NCBI RefSeq assembly: GCF_014237835.1
Contig: NZ_JACJVI010000001.1
Location: forward strand, 62,001 to 126,000
Source: Rhizobium sp. AQ_MP
GTDB taxonomy: Bacteria; Pseudomonadota; Alphaproteobacteria; Rhizobiales; Rhizobiaceae
Direction of reading: 5' to 3'
Length of the DNA: 64,000 nucleotides
Below are positions 16,853-26,513 of the stretch, one piece after another. The position numbers were made by a program, and so were the translations under genes. Every line of letters starts with the position of its first letter. Position 1 is the stretch's first letter. The notes beneath the pieces were generated by a model. It searched no databases, was not told where the DNA came from, and saw only the letters and a list, made by a program, of their open reading frames with translations.

Positions 16853-17472
16853 TCGAGATCGCCCGACGGATGTCTGTTCTGCTGGCCGGTGTGAGAAGCC
16901 TTCGGTGCGGTTGGCAGAGCCTGATCGACACGACAAGGCGTCTTACCCATGACCGGCAGGGAGTGGGCGGCGTTGAGTTCGCCCTCTTGGCCCCGTTGCT
17001 GATCGTGCTGTATCTGATGGCCTTTGAGCTCACCATGGGGATGAGCGTCGCCAAGAAGACGTCGATGGCAAGCAGCACGATCGCCGATCTCGTGGCGCGT
17101 CAGGAGACTGTCAACCCGACAATCCTGTCCAACATGGTGAATGTCTCCAATGCGATCTTCGTTCCCTATCCGTCGAAGAACCTGCTGATCAAGATCAGCG
17201 GCGTCAGTATCGATTCCAAGAGCGCAGCCAAGGTCGCCTGGTCCTGGTCGACCACGGGCGTCGCGCCCTATGTGATTGGCAGCAGCGCGCCGGTGCCGGC
17301 GGATATGCTCGTGGCCGATACCTTCCTCGTCCGCACCGAACTCAGCGTCTCGCATGAATTGATGATGTACCTGCCGGGCCTGACTGGGACCCAGAGCAAG
17401 ACCATGACCATCGCGCGCGAATTCTATTTCCGCCAGCGTCTCAACAAGACCATCAAATGCGACGGATGCTGA
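16849..17472 (+). CDS. TadE/TadG-family pseudopilin
   Basis: A 207-aa protein translationally coupled to the preceding TadE. RQGVGGVEFALLAPLLIVLY is the TadE-like prepilin signal and anchor (about residues 36-58). The periplasmic part has the TSMASSTIADLVARQE segment typical of the family, and it ends with KCDGC, which could hold a disulfide or bind metal. A long TadG (with von Willebrand-like domain), which usually follows these genes in rhizobia, is absent. Confidence 0.87.
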   Translation: MIEIARRMSVLLAGVRSLRCGWQSLIDTTRRLTHDRQGVGGVEFALLAPLLIVLYLMAFELTMGMSVAKKTSMASSTIADLVARQETVNPTILSNMVNVSNAIFVPYPSKNLLIKISGVSIDSKSAAKVAWSWSTTGVAPYVIGSSAPVPADMLVADTFLVRTELSVSHELMMYLPGLTGTQSKTMTIAREFYFRQRLNKTIKCDGC

Positions 17473-17478
17473 TCTCGA

Positions 17479-17542
17479 ATGTTTGCCAAGCTCCGGGCTA
17501 AACGCTAAGGATGCTGTCAAAGGCCGGCATAACAACAAACCA
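17479..17542 (+). pseudogene. Possible tadG remnant (first ~20 codons)
   Basis: Directly after the TadE/G gene, ATG 17479 starts MFAKLRAKR and stops at once. The +1 frame of the same DNA reads [13 protein letters not shown]. Joined by a one-base frameshift the two pieces read like the N-terminus of a TadG protein (MF-KLR---D--G(N)), which is what the locus lacks. The fragment is very short, so this is a guess from position and resemblance. Confidence 0.25.
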
Positions 17543-17562
17543 GACCCGGCCGTGGGTTGCAC

Positions 17563-18783
17563 ATGGCGCGCGCTTTCCTCTTCGTCCTTGATTCCTTCGG
17601 TATCGGTGGTGCTCCTGATGCACCGGCCTATGGCGATGACGGCTCTGATACCCTGGGCCACATCGCCGAGTTCTGTGCCGCCGGCGCCGGTGATCGCAAT
17701 GGCCTGCGCAAGGGTCCGCTGGCTCTGCCCAACATGTCGGCGCTCGGTCTCCTGGCTGCTGCAAAGCTTGCCACCGGCAGAATGCCGCAGGGCATGCCCG
17801 TGCCCGAGCGCGTCTTTGGCCTGCACGGCGCGGCAAGCGAGACCTCGCATGGCAAGGATACCCCCTCGGGGCATTGGGAGATTGCCGGAACGCCTGTTAT
17901 GTTCGACTGGGGTTATTTCCCTGAAGGTGACGAAGCCTTCCCCGCCGAACTCGTGGAAGCAATCTGCCGCGAGGCAAACCTCCCCGGCATCCTCGGCAAT
18001 TGCCACGCTTCGGGCACCGAGGTCATTGCCCGCTTCGGCGAGGAACATATCCGCACCGGAAAGCCGATCTGCTACACCTCAAGCGATTCCGTCTTCCAGA
18101 TCGCCGCACACGAAGCCCATTTCGGACTCGAGCGCCTGCTCCAGCTCTGCCAGATCGTGCGCAAACTGCTCGATCCGCTCAACATCGGCCGGGTTATCGC
18201 TCGCCCCTTCATCGGCCAAACGGTCCAGACCTTCGAGCGCACCGGCAACCGCCGCGACTATTCCGTTCCGCCGCCCGAACCGACCCTGCTTGATCGCCTT
18301 GTGGAAGCCGGCCGCAAGGTCCATGCCGTCGGCAAGATCGGTGACATCTTCGCCCATCAGGGTGTTTCCCGCGTCATCAAGGCGAACGGCAACATGGCGC
18401 TCATGGATGCGACACTGAAGGTCATGGACGAGGCCGAAGACGGCGATCTCGTCTTCACCAACTTCGTCGATTTCGACATGCTCTTCGGCCACCGCCGCGA
18501 TGTCCCGGGTTATGCTGCGGCCTTGGAGGCCTTCGACCGCCGTCTGCCGGAAGTCCACCGCAAGCTGAAGCCCGGTGATATCGTTCTGATGACCGCGGAC
18601 CACGGCTGCGATCCGACCTGGCGCGGCACCGATCACACCCGCGAACGCGTGCCGATCATGTGCTTCGGCCCTGGCGTCCGCTCCCGCAACATCGGTGTGC
18701 GCAACACCTATGCCGATATCGGCGAAACCATCGCGGCGCATTTGGGGATCGCCCCCGGCCGCCACGGACGGAGCTTCCTGTGA
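17563..18783 (+). CDS. deoB: Phosphopentomutase
   Basis: A 406-aa alkaline-phosphatase-superfamily mutase that interconverts (deoxy)ribose 1- and 5-phosphates in nucleoside breakdown. The N-terminal metal site lies in [14 protein letters not shown], the phosphorylated Thr region in [12 protein letters not shown], and the C-terminal metal ligands in [13 protein letters not shown] and [19 protein letters not shown]. Length is standard. It leads the + strand salvage group deoB-add-upp and shares a GTGA overlap with add. Confidence 0.97.
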   Translation: MARAFLFVLDSFGIGGAPDAPAYGDDGSDTLGHIAEFCAAGAGDRNGLRKGPLALPNMSALGLLAAAKLATGRMPQGMPVPERVFGLHGAASETSHGKDTPSGHWEIAGTPVMFDWGYFPEGDEAFPAELVEAICREANLPGILGNCHASGTEVIARFGEEHIRTGKPICYTSSDSVFQIAAHEAHFGLERLLQLCQIVRKLLDPLNIGRVIARPFIGQTVQTFERTGNRRDYSVPPPEPTLLDRLVEAGRKVHAVGKIGDIFAHQGVSRVIKANGNMALMDATLKVMDEAEDGDLVFTNFVDFDMLFGHRRDVPGYAAALEAFDRRLPEVHRKLKPGDIVLMTADHGCDPTWRGTDHTRERVPIMCFGPGVRSRNIGVRNTYADIGETIAAHLGIAPGRHGRSFL

Positions 18784-19748
18784 CGAAACGACTGAAGAAG
18801 GCCGAACTGCACTGTCATATCGAAGGTGCGGCGTCGCCGGCTCTCGCACTCTCTCAGGCCGAGAAATACGGCGTCGACCCCGCGACCTTCATGCGCGACG
18901 GCACCTATGCCTGGACCGACTTTGCCGAGTTCATCAAGGCCTATGACCGCGTTGCCGCCCTCTTCCGCACGGAGGAGGACTACGCCCTGTTGACCGAGAC
19001 CTATCTGCGCGAACTCGCCGCCGTGGACACGGTCTACAGCGAGATCATTGTCTCTCCCGATCACGGCGACCGCATCGGCCTTGGCGCCGATACCTATCTC
19101 TCCGGCATCACCGCCGGCATCGAGGCTGCGAAAGCCGCCACCGGCATAGAGGCGCGCATCATCGTCACCGGAGAGCGCCATTTCGGCCCTGAAAGCGTTA
19201 CTGCCGCCGCCGAATATGCCGCCCGCAGCAACAACCGGCTGGTGACGGGCTTCAATATGGCCGGCGAGGAGCGCATGGGCCGCGTCGCCGATTATGCCCG
19301 TGCCTTTGATATCGCCCGTGAAGCGGGTCTGGGTCTCACCATCCACGCCGGGGAAGTCTGCGGCGCCTTCAGTGTGGCCGACGCGCTCGACCTGGTGAAA
19401 CCCGCCCGGATTGGTCACGGGGTCCGTGCCATCGAGGATCCCGAACTCGTCCGCCGCCTCGCCGATCTCGGCACCGTGCTCGAAGTCTGCCCGGGTTCGA
19501 ACATCGCACTCAAGGTCTTCCCCGATTTCGTCAGCCATCCGCTGAAGAAATTCCACCAAGCCGGCGTCAAGGTCTGCATCAACTCCGACGATCCGCCCTT
19601 CTTCGGTACGTCGCTCGCCCAGGAATATGATTGGGCGTCCAGCGAATTCGGCTTCACAGACGCGGAGATCGACGGCATGACGCGCACGGCGATCGAGGCG
19701 GCCTTTGTCGATGAGGAGACGAGAGCGCAGCTTCTCGCCCGCCTTTGA
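18780..19748 (+). CDS. add: Adenosine deaminase
   Basis: A 322-aa zinc amidohydrolase that converts (deoxy)adenosine to (deoxy)inosine, feeding purine nucleoside phosphorylase. Zinc ligands are in ELHCHIEGA (HxH), [10 protein letters not shown] carries the third His and catalytic Glu, RIGHGVRA the catalytic His, and [11 protein letters not shown] the Asp pair. The GTG start at 18780 overlaps the deoB stop, which indicates translational coupling. Length is typical of the shorter proteobacterial ADA group. Confidence 0.96.
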   Translation: MTKRLKKAELHCHIEGAASPALALSQAEKYGVDPATFMRDGTYAWTDFAEFIKAYDRVAALFRTEEDYALLTETYLRELAAVDTVYSEIIVSPDHGDRIGLGADTYLSGITAGIEAAKAATGIEARIIVTGERHFGPESVTAAAEYAARSNNRLVTGFNMAGEERMGRVADYARAFDIAREAGLGLTIHAGEVCGAFSVADALDLVKPARIGHGVRAIEDPELVRRLADLGTVLEVCPGSNIALKVFPDFVSHPLKKFHQAGVKVCINSDDPPFFGTSLAQEYDWASSEFGFTDAEIDGMTRTAIEAAFVDEETRAQLLARL

Positions 19749-19854
19749 TGCCGCAGCTGTTGAAGACCCGGCAAAATCCGGCATCGCTCTTGCGGGTATC
19801 CAACAGAACGTGAAAATAGACGCACCTCAGAAAACAAGAAAAGAAGGCTCGACC

Positions 19855-20484
19855 ATGGACGGCGTAACAGTCATCGATCACCCCCTCGTGCAGCACAAGC
19901 TGACGATCATGCGCCGCAAGGAAACGTCGACCTCGAGCTTCCGCCGCCTCCTGCGCGAAATCTCCACGCTGCTCTGCTATGAGGTTACGCGCGACCTCGA
20001 GCTGACCATGGAGACGATCGAGACGCCGCTGACCGAGATGCAGTCACCCATCCTCGAAGGCAAGAAGCTGGTCTTCGCCTCGATCCTGCGCGCCGGCAAT
20101 GGCCTCTTGGAAGGCATGCTGGAACTTGTGCCAGCCGCCCGTGTCGCCCATGTCGGCGTCTACCGCGATCACGAGACGCTGCAGGCCGTCGAATACTACT
20201 TCAAGGCTCCCGAAGCGCTGGCCGAGCGCCTGATCATCGTCGTCGACCCGATGCTTGCGACCGGCAATTCCTCGATTGCCGCCATCGACAAGCTGAAGGA
20301 GCGCGGCGCGAAGAACATTCGCTTCCTCTGCCTCTTGGCGGCACCGGAAGGCATCAAGAACTTCCACGCCGTCCATCCGGATGTGCCGATCTTCACCGCC
20401 TCCATCGACAGCCATCTGAACGACAAGGGTTACATCATGCCCGGCCTTGGCGATGCCGGCGACCGCATGTACGGAACGAAGTGA
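19855..20484 (+). CDS. upp: Uracil phosphoribosyltransferase
   Basis: A 209-aa enzyme that makes UMP from uracil and PRPP. The PRPP-binding loop is [11 protein letters not shown] and the uracil-binding C-terminus is [13 protein letters not shown], both diagnostic; [18 protein letters not shown] and [14 protein letters not shown] are also conserved. AAGAAGG lies 7 bases upstream of ATG 19855. It is 106 bases after add and ends at a strong terminator, so it closes the + strand salvage group. Confidence 0.97.
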   Translation: MDGVTVIDHPLVQHKLTIMRRKETSTSSFRRLLREISTLLCYEVTRDLELTMETIETPLTEMQSPILEGKKLVFASILRAGNGLLEGMLELVPAARVAHVGVYRDHETLQAVEYYFKAPEALAERLIIVVDPMLATGNSSIAAIDKLKERGAKNIRFLCLLAAPEGIKNFHAVHPDVPIFTASIDSHLNDKGYIMPGLGDAGDRMYGTK

Positions 20485-20510
20485 TTTCTTAACCAGATCG
20501 CAAGGTTTGA

Positions 20511-20541
20511 CGGCCCGAAACCCCGGTTTCGGGCCGTTTTC
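20511..20541 (+). terminator. Intrinsic terminator after upp
   Basis: Perfect 10-bp arms CGGCCCGAAA (20511-20520) and TTTCGGGCCG (20527-20536), 6-base loop, followed by TTTT. It lies 26 bases after the upp stop. Confidence 0.88.
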
Positions 20542-20608
20542 CATGACGGGTTATCCAACTTGTTCATCCTGGCTGCTACGATCTGGCATTGTCTACGGGA
20601 TCATGCCG

Positions 20609-21127
20609 ATGTTCGCTCGCACGCTGTTCACAGTTCTGATGCTCGCGCTCTCCGCCAGCCAGTGGCCGACGATTGCAGGCAAGGTTCAGGCTATGCTGGA
20701 TAAACGCGAACCGGCAGCCCCGGCAGACATCGTGCCGAAACCTGCCGACGCCAGGTCCGGCCAGACGGTGTTGACCATGGGGCCCGGCGGCCACTACGAA
20801 GGCACGTTCAGGATGAACGGCAAGCCCGTCGAGGCCATGGTCGATACCGGCGCATCGCTCATTGCGATCAATGTGTCGACCGCACGCCGCCTCGGCTTCA
20901 GCCCCGCAAGTCTCGATTTTCGTTATCAGGTCAACACCGCGAACGGATCGATCAAGGCGGCCCACGTGGTTCTCGACAAGGTCGAGATCGGCAGCATAAG
21001 GGTGCGCGAGGTCGATGCTTTCGTGCTTGGGGATGAGGCACTGTCCTCGACCCTGGTCGGCATGAGCTTCATGAAAAAGCTCAGATCCTACACTGCCGAG
21101 GGCCGCACCCTCAGGATGATCCAGTAG
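20609..21127 (+). CDS. Retropepsin-like aspartic protease (TIGR02281 type)
   Basis: A 172-aa single-domain aspartic protease. An N-terminal signal/anchor helix (TLFTVLMLALSASQWPTI) is followed by a linker and the retropepsin fold: HYEGTFRMNGKPVEAMVDTG with catalytic motif DTGAS, the flap-region substitute VNTANGSIKAAHV and the closing LVGMSFMKKL. Such periplasmic clan AA proteases are widespread in alphaproteobacteria; substrates are unknown. GGGA gives better spacing to ATG 20609 than to ATG 20603. It stands between upp and the converging deoA gene. Confidence 0.88.
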   Translation: MFARTLFTVLMLALSASQWPTIAGKVQAMLDKREPAAPADIVPKPADARSGQTVLTMGPGGHYEGTFRMNGKPVEAMVDTGASLIAINVSTARRLGFSPASLDFRYQVNTANGSIKAAHVVLDKVEIGSIRVREVDAFVLGDEALSSTLVGMSFMKKLRSYTAEGRTLRMIQ

Positions 21128-21139
21128 CGCGAATTGAGG

Positions 21140-22456
21140 TCAGGCCGCACCGATGCGCAGCCCGATGACGGGAGTTTCCGCCGGCTTCGTCTCCGAGATC
21201 CGATAGCATTCTGCCACCGTCTTCGCGGTCTTGGCGGCAGATGCCTCGTCATTGGCCTGCACAAAGGCAATCGGCTCGCCCTTCGCAACCCGGGTGCCGA
21301 GCGGCTTGAAGCCGGAAATGCCGACGCCGTGGTCGATGCTGTCGCTCGGCCGCTGGCGACCACCGCCGAGCGCAACAACGGCAAGACCGAGCCCGCGCGT
21401 ATCACAGGCGCTCAGATAACCGTCCTGATCGGCCAACACGACCACTTCGACCTTCGCACGGGGCAGATAGCGTTCCGCCTTGTCCATGAAGTCCGAGGGC
21501 CCGCCGAGTTCGCTGACCATCTGGCCAAAGATTTCGGCCGCACGTCCGGATCCGAGAGCCGCGCTGCAGCGCGCAAGCGCCGCCTTCTGATCGGTTTCGA
21601 CGCCGGCATTGACAAGCATTTCGGCCCCGAGTGCCAGCGTCACCTCTTCAAGTCGTGTGCCGCTCTTCTGGCCTTTCAGGAAATCGACGGCATTCTGCAC
21701 TTCGATCGCATTGCCGGCGCAATCGGCCAACGGCTCGTTCATATCTGTCAGAAGTGCCGTGGTCTTCACGCCCGCTCCATTGGCGACCCTGACCAGCGAA
21801 CGCGCCAAGGCCTCCGCATCTTCGCTCCTGGACATGAAGGCGCCATTGCCTACCTTCACGTCGAGCACCAGGCTTTCGAGCCCGGCGGCAAGCTTCTTGG
21901 ACAGGATGGAGGCCGTGATCAGCGGAATCGACTCGACCGTCGCCGTTACGTCGCGGATCGCATAGAGACGCTTGTCGGCGGGTGCGAGATCGCCTGTCTG
22001 GCCGATGATCGCGCAGCCGGCGCGGTCGACCGTCCGTCGGAATACCGTATTGTCCGGCATTACGTCATAGCCGGGGATCGACTGCAGCTTGTCGAGCGTG
22101 CCGCCCGTGTGCCCAAGCCCACGCCCCGAGATCATCGGTACGGCAAGCCCGCAAGCCGCCACGATCGGCGCCAGCATCAGTGAGACATTGTCCCCCACAC
22201 CGCCGGTCGAGTGCTTGTCAGCCACGGGCTTGCCGACACCGGCCCAGGAGAGCACGTCGCCGGAATCGCGCATGGCCAGCGTCAGCGCCACGATTTCGTC
22301 CGGCGTCATGCCCTTGAAGAACACGGCCATGGCAAAGGCCGCCACCTGCCCCTCGGAGATCGTTTCCTTCGACAGCCCCTCGATGAATGCGGCAATCTCT
22401 TCGCCTGTCAGCGTGCCGCCATCCCGCTTGCGACGGATGATCTCCTGGGGAAGCAT
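21140..22456 (-). CDS. deoA: Thymidine phosphorylase
   Basis: A 438-aa enzyme that splits thymidine (and deoxyuridine) with phosphate to base and deoxyribose 1-phosphate. The phosphate/substrate site motif [20 protein letters not shown] and the glycosyltransferase family 3 block [15 protein letters not shown] are intact, with [10 protein letters not shown] further on. Length is standard. ATG 22456 follows the deoC stop by 2 bases. It is the last gene of the long - strand nucleoside operon. Confidence 0.97.
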   Translation of the reverse strand: MLPQEIIRRKRDGGTLTGEEIAAFIEGLSKETISEGQVAAFAMAVFFKGMTPDEIVALTLAMRDSGDVLSWAGVGKPVADKHSTGGVGDNVSLMLAPIVAACGLAVPMISGRGLGHTGGTLDKLQSIPGYDVMPDNTVFRRTVDRAGCAIIGQTGDLAPADKRLYAIRDVTATVESIPLITASILSKKLAAGLESLVLDVKVGNGAFMSRSEDAEALARSLVRVANGAGVKTTALLTDMNEPLADCAGNAIEVQNAVDFLKGQKSGTRLEEVTLALGAEMLVNAGVETDQKAALARCSAALGSGRAAEIFGQMVSELGGPSDFMDKAERYLPRAKVEVVVLADQDGYLSACDTRGLGLAVVALGGGRQRPSDSIDHGVGISGFKPLGTRVAKGEPIAFVQANDEASAAKTAKTVAECYRISETKPAETPVIGLRIGAA

Positions 22457-22458
22457 GG

Positions 22459-23235
22459 TCAATACCCCGAAACCTGAGCCTGAGCCTGGTGGCCCGAAAG
22501 CACCGCGAGAATGTTGTCGAGCAAGCCCGAAGCACCAAAGCGGAAGGTTGATGGCATCACCCAGTCCTCGCCCATGATGGTGTCGGCGAGCTTAAGGTAA
22601 TGGGCCGCATCGGCGACCGTCGAGATCCCGCCGGCCGGCTTGAAGCCGACCTTCTTGCGGCTGTCCCGGATCGCCTGCAGCATGATGTCGGCCGCCTCCA
22701 GCGTCGCATTGACGCCGACCTTGCCGGTCGAGGTCTTGATGAAGTCCGCGCCGGCTGCGATCGAGAGATCCGAGGCACGACGGATCAAGGCGATATCCTT
22801 GTGCTCGCCCGTTTCCAGGATCGTCTTGAGGATCGCCGGACCGCAGGCGCCCTTCACGGCGGAAACCATGTCGGTCACGGCCTTGTCGTCACCGGCCGCC
22901 AGCGCCCGGTAGGGGATCACCAGATCGATGTCGTCGGCGCCATCGGCAACCGCATCGCGTGTTTCGGCCAGAACATCCTCGGTCTTCATTTCGCCCGAAG
23001 GAAAGTTGACCACCGTCGCGATCCGGATCGGGCTATCAGGTCCAAGCAGGGTGCGCGCCTGCATCACGAAGCGCGGCCAGATGCAGATCGCCGCCGTCGG
23101 GCCAAAGGCGCTCTGGGCCTTGCCGCACAGCGTCACGATCTGTTCGGGCGTGCAGTCGTCCTTCAGGTTGGTGAGGTCGAGCAGCGAAAGCGCCCGCGAA
23201 GCGACAGCGCGCAGTTCTTGATTATCCAATGTCAT
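22459..23235 (-). CDS. deoC: Deoxyribose-phosphate aldolase
   Basis: A 258-aa class I aldolase that cleaves deoxyribose 5-phosphate to glyceraldehyde 3-phosphate and acetaldehyde. The Schiff-base lysine is K167 in DFIKTSTGK, with D104 in [11 protein letters not shown] and [10 protein letters not shown] upstream. It takes the product of DeoA/PunA after DeoB, so its place between punA and deoA makes metabolic sense. It starts next to the punA stop and ends 2 bases before deoA. Confidence 0.96.
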   Translation of the reverse strand: MTLDNQELRAVASRALSLLDLTNLKDDCTPEQIVTLCGKAQSAFGPTAAICIWPRFVMQARTLLGPDSPIRIATVVNFPSGEMKTEDVLAETRDAVADGADDIDLVIPYRALAAGDDKAVTDMVSAVKGACGPAILKTILETGEHKDIALIRRASDLSIAAGADFIKTSTGKVGVNATLEAADIMLQAIRDSRKKVGFKPAGGISTVADAAHYLKLADTIMGEDWVMPSTFRFGASGLLDNILAVLSGHQAQAQVSGY

Positions 23236-24028
23236 TTCCTCCGCCGATCATCCGTTTCAGGATGGTGGCCAGACGTTTGCCGCCGATCGGCGCCATGTCC
23301 TTGGTTTCTTCGTGGCTCAGTTCGCCACCGGTCATGCCTGCCCCATAATTGGTGATCACGGACGCGGCTGCAACCCTGAGACCGAAGAAACGCGCCAGAA
23401 TGACCTCTGGCACCGTCGACATGCCGACGGCATCAGCCCCAAGCACACGCGCCATCCGGATCTCCGCTGGCGTCTCGAAGCTGGGGCCCGAGAACCACAT
23501 ATAGACCCCTTGCGAGAGCGGCACGCCCTCGGCTTCGGCCGCCGCCCGCATCGCTGCCTGCAGTTCGGCATCATAGGCCGAGGTCATGCCGACGAAGCGC
23601 CCGTCGCTCGGCTCGCCGATCAGCGGGTTCTTGCCGGAAAAGTTGATGTGATCCGTGATCTGCATCACCGAGCCGGGGGCCATGTCCTCACGCAGTGATC
23701 CCGCCGCATTGGTCAGGATCAACGACTTTACGCCAAGACCCATCAGGACCTCGATCGGCTTGCGCATCGCATTCGCATCGCCATGCTCGTAGTAATGCAT
23801 TCGACCGGCAAGCATGATCACCGGCGTGCGCCCGAGATAGCCGGCAACGATCTCGCCGGCATGGCCGGAGACACCGCTCAAGGGAAAGCCGGGAAGCTCG
23901 GAATAGGGCACGCGAACCGCATCCCGAACCTCGTTCACCAGCGAACCGAGGCCAGATCCCAGCACGATCGCATGGCGCGGAACAAGCCCGTTGAGCCGTT
24001 CCACCAGAAGATCGACAGCCGCCTTCAT
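23222..24028 (-). CDS. punA: Purine nucleoside phosphorylase (trimeric type)
   Basis: A 268-aa PNP of the inosine/guanosine-specific trimeric class. Phosphate-binding GSGLGSLV lies near the N-terminus; GRMHYYEHGD and LTNAAGSL follow, and the purine-site region is MWFSGPSFETPAEIR with VGMSTVPE. It converts inosine, guanosine and deoxy forms to base plus (deoxy)ribose 1-phosphate. ATG 24028 overlaps the cdd stop (ATGA) and defines the start; the frame is open upstream through cdd. Its end overlaps the deoC start by 14 bases. Confidence 0.95.
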   Translation of the reverse strand: MKAAVDLLVERLNGLVPRHAIVLGSGLGSLVNEVRDAVRVPYSELPGFPLSGVSGHAGEIVAGYLGRTPVIMLAGRMHYYEHGDANAMRKPIEVLMGLGVKSLILTNAAGSLREDMAPGSVMQITDHINFSGKNPLIGEPSDGRFVGMTSAYDAELQAAMRAAAEAEGVPLSQGVYMWFSGPSFETPAEIRMARVLGADAVGMSTVPEVILARFFGLRVAAASVITNYGAGMTGGELSHEETKDMAPIGGKRLATILKRMIGGGNDIG

Positions 24029-24417
24029 CCGATGACATCCGTCTTGAAGCTGAGCGGCAGAAGCTCGTCCATGGTCATGGTCTTCTGCACGCCGACTTCG
24101 TCGCAGAGATAGATCTTGGTGTCGGCAGATGCGAATTCCGAGATCTTCTGCCGGCAACCGCCGCAGGGCGGGCACAGCGCCAGCTTCTCGGCAATCACCG
24201 CCATCTCCACGATCTTCTTGCCGCCACCCATGATCATGCAGCCGATCGCCGTCGGCTCGGCACACCATCCTTGAGGGAAGGAGAGGTTCTCGATATTCGC
24301 GCCAGTATAGATCTTGCCGTCATCGGCACGGATCGCAGCCCCCACCGGGAACTTGGAATAGGGCGCATGCGCAAAGGCCATTGCGCCGCGCGCCGCTTCG
24401 AAGAGATCGTGAGCCAT
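24025..24417 (-). CDS. cdd: Cytidine deaminase
   Basis: A 130-aa zinc enzyme that converts (deoxy)cytidine to (deoxy)uridine. The zinc site is GANIENLSFPQGWCAEPTAI (Cys and catalytic Glu) plus CPPCGGCRQKISEF (two Cys). The usual R after CAE is P here, which is seen in some bacterial members. It sits directly between the transporter permease and punA, linking uptake to catabolism; the permease stop is 3 bases upstream. Confidence 0.95.
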   Translation of the reverse strand: MAHDLFEAARGAMAFAHAPYSKFPVGAAIRADDGKIYTGANIENLSFPQGWCAEPTAIGCMIMGGGKKIVEMAVIAEKLALCPPCGGCRQKISEFASADTKIYLCDEVGVQKTMTMDELLPLSFKTDVIG

Positions 24418-24420
24418 GGA

Positions 24421-25392
24421 TCAGCGCTCCTTGGTATAGGCCACGCCACCGGCCTTCGGCGGGTTGGCGGCGCCGATAAAGCCGGCGAGCAGGATGCAGG
24501 TGAGGATATAGGGCAGCGCCTGGAAGAGCTGGACCGGCACCTCGCCGATTCCTGGGATCGCCTTGCCCTGCATGAAATTTGCAAGCGCATCGAGGAAGCC
24601 GAACAGCAGGCAGGCGAACATGACAGGGACGGGCTTCCACTTGGCGAAGATGAGGGCGGCAAGCGCGATGAAGCCCTTGCCCGCCGACATGTCCTTGATG
24701 AAGGCCGCCGACTGCGCGATCGCCAGATAGGTGCCGGCAATGCCGCAGAGCAGACCGGCGACCAGAACCGCGCGATAGCGCAGGAAGGTCACCGAGATAC
24801 CAGCCGTGTCGACCGCACCCGGATTTTCGCCCACCGCGCGCAGGCGAAGACCGAAACGCGTGCGATAGAGAACCCACCACGAGATCGGCACCGCGAGGAA
24901 GGCGATATAGGTGATGATGTTGTTGCCCGAGATGACGTTCGAATAGAGCGGCCCGATGAAGGGGATCTCGCGGATGGCATCAGCGCCCGGCAGGATGATT
25001 GGCGCGAAACGGCCTTCGCCGGAGACCTGCGGCGTCCGGCCACCCTGGCCGAACCAGGCTTGCCCAAGGACGACGGTGAGCCCCGCCGCCACGAAGTTGA
25101 GCGCCACGCCGGAAACGATCTGGTTGCCGCGATTGGTGATCGAGGCAAAGCCATGGACCAGCGAGAACACCAGCGAGACGGCGATGCCCGAAAGCAGCCC
25201 GAGCCAGGCCGAGCCGGTAAGATAGGCCACACAGGCCGCGGCAAAGGCTGCCGCCAGCATCTTGCCCTCCAGGCCGATGTCGAAGACGCCGGCGCGTTCA
25301 GAGTAGAGCCCGGCAAGGGCCGCCAGGATCAGAGGGATCGACAGACGAATCGTCGAGCCGAGGATGCTGATGAGCATGTCAAAGGATTCCAT
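24421..25392 (-). CDS. Nucleoside ABC transporter permease 2
   Basis: A 323-aa polytopic permease of the branched-chain/ribose type (BPD_transp_2), similar to NupQ/YufQ-class nucleoside permeases. It has 8-9 hydrophobic helices, with ASITNRGNQIVSGVALNFVA and the cytoplasmic RFGLRLRAVGENPGAVDTAG coupling segment. It forms the membrane channel with the upstream permease. Position in an operon with a BMP-family binding protein and nucleoside enzymes points to nucleosides as substrate. Confidence 0.92.
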   Translation of the reverse strand: MESFDMLISILGSTIRLSIPLILAALAGLYSERAGVFDIGLEGKMLAAAFAAACVAYLTGSAWLGLLSGIAVSLVFSLVHGFASITNRGNQIVSGVALNFVAAGLTVVLGQAWFGQGGRTPQVSGEGRFAPIILPGADAIREIPFIGPLYSNVISGNNIITYIAFLAVPISWWVLYRTRFGLRLRAVGENPGAVDTAGISVTFLRYRAVLVAGLLCGIAGTYLAIAQSAAFIKDMSAGKGFIALAALIFAKWKPVPVMFACLLFGFLDALANFMQGKAIPGIGEVPVQLFQALPYILTCILLAGFIGAANPPKAGGVAYTKER

Positions 25393-25402
25393 GGTCGCGT
25401 CC

Positions 25403-26506
25403 TCAGGCCTTTGTCAGTGACTGATAGATCCGCACGATCATCGGGCGGCACATGAATTCCAGCGCGCCGGCAAACAGGATCACCAGACCCTGAATGACCA
25501 CGATCATTTCGCGGGTAATGTTGGGCATGTCGAAGGAGAGCCAGGCACCGCCCTGATAGAGAATGCCGAACAGGATTGCGGCGAGCACGATACCGAGCGG
25601 ATGGTTGCGACCCATCAGTGAAACGGCAATGCCGACGAAGCCGGCACCGGCAACGAATTCCACCTGCAGGCGGGCAGATGCACCGAGCACCGGGTTGAGC
25701 GCCATCATGCCGGCCAGACCACCCGAGATCAGCATGGTGATCATGACGATCTTGACATAGGGGATGCCGGCATAGGCGGCTGCCGAGCGGCTGATGCCGA
25801 GCGTGCGCATCTCGTAGCCAAGCTTGGTGCGCCAGATCAGCACCCAGACGAGAACGCACATCACGAGTGCGATCAGGAACGACACGTTGAACGGGGCAGG
25901 GCCGAGCGTGCCGCCGAACATGGCGATCAGCCAGTCGAGCTTCGGCAGCTGGCCGCCTTCGAGGAAGGTGCGGGTTTCCGGCGCCATCTTGCCCGGAACG
26001 ATCAGCACGTTGACCAGCAGATAGACCATCAGCGCCGCGCCGATGAAGTTGAACATGATCGTGGTGATGACGATGTGGCTGCCGCGCTTGGCCTGCAGCC
26101 AGGCCGGGATCAGTGCCCAGGCGGCACCGAAGAGGGCCGCCGCCATGATGGCGAACGGCATGGTCACATACCACGGCACATAGTGATCGAGCGCGAGTGC
26201 GGCGAGCGCTGCACCCAGGCCGCCGAGATAGGCCTGGCCTTCGGATCCGATGTTGAACAGACCGGCATGATAGGCAACGGCCACCGAAAGCCCGGTGAAG
26301 ATGAAATTGGTGGCATAAAACAGCGTGAAGCCGATGCCTTCACCACTGCCCAGCGCGCCCTCGATCATCAGTTTCAGTGCCTCCCACGGGTTTTCCCCGA
26401 TGATCCAGACCACGAGGCCCGACACCAGGAAGGCAAGCAGGAGGTTGATCAGCGGCAGCAGCGCATAATTGATCCAGTTTGGAAGGGGTACGGATGCAGT
26501 GCTCAT
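25403..26506 (-). CDS. Nucleoside ABC transporter permease 1
   Basis: A 367-aa polytopic permease of the same superfamily (NupP/YufP-like), larger than its partner. The hallmarks are the AYHAGLFNIGSEGQAYLGGL segment and RTKLGYEMRTLGISRSAAAY coupling helix. ATG 26506 is used, 7 bases after the ATPase stop; GAGG in the overlap region can serve as ribosome site. An ATG at 26524 is in frame but lies inside the ATPase gene. Confidence 0.92.
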   Translation of the reverse strand: MSTASVPLPNWINYALLPLINLLLAFLVSGLVVWIIGENPWEALKLMIEGALGSGEGIGFTLFYATNFIFTGLSVAVAYHAGLFNIGSEGQAYLGGLGAALAALALDHYVPWYVTMPFAIMAAALFGAAWALIPAWLQAKRGSHIVITTIMFNFIGAALMVYLLVNVLIVPGKMAPETRTFLEGGQLPKLDWLIAMFGGTLGPAPFNVSFLIALVMCVLVWVLIWRTKLGYEMRTLGISRSAAAYAGIPYVKIVMITMLISGGLAGMMALNPVLGASARLQVEFVAGAGFVGIAVSLMGRNHPLGIVLAAILFGILYQGGAWLSFDMPNITREMIVVIQGLVILFAGALEFMCRPMIVRIYQSLTKA

Positions 26507-26513
26507 CAAAACC

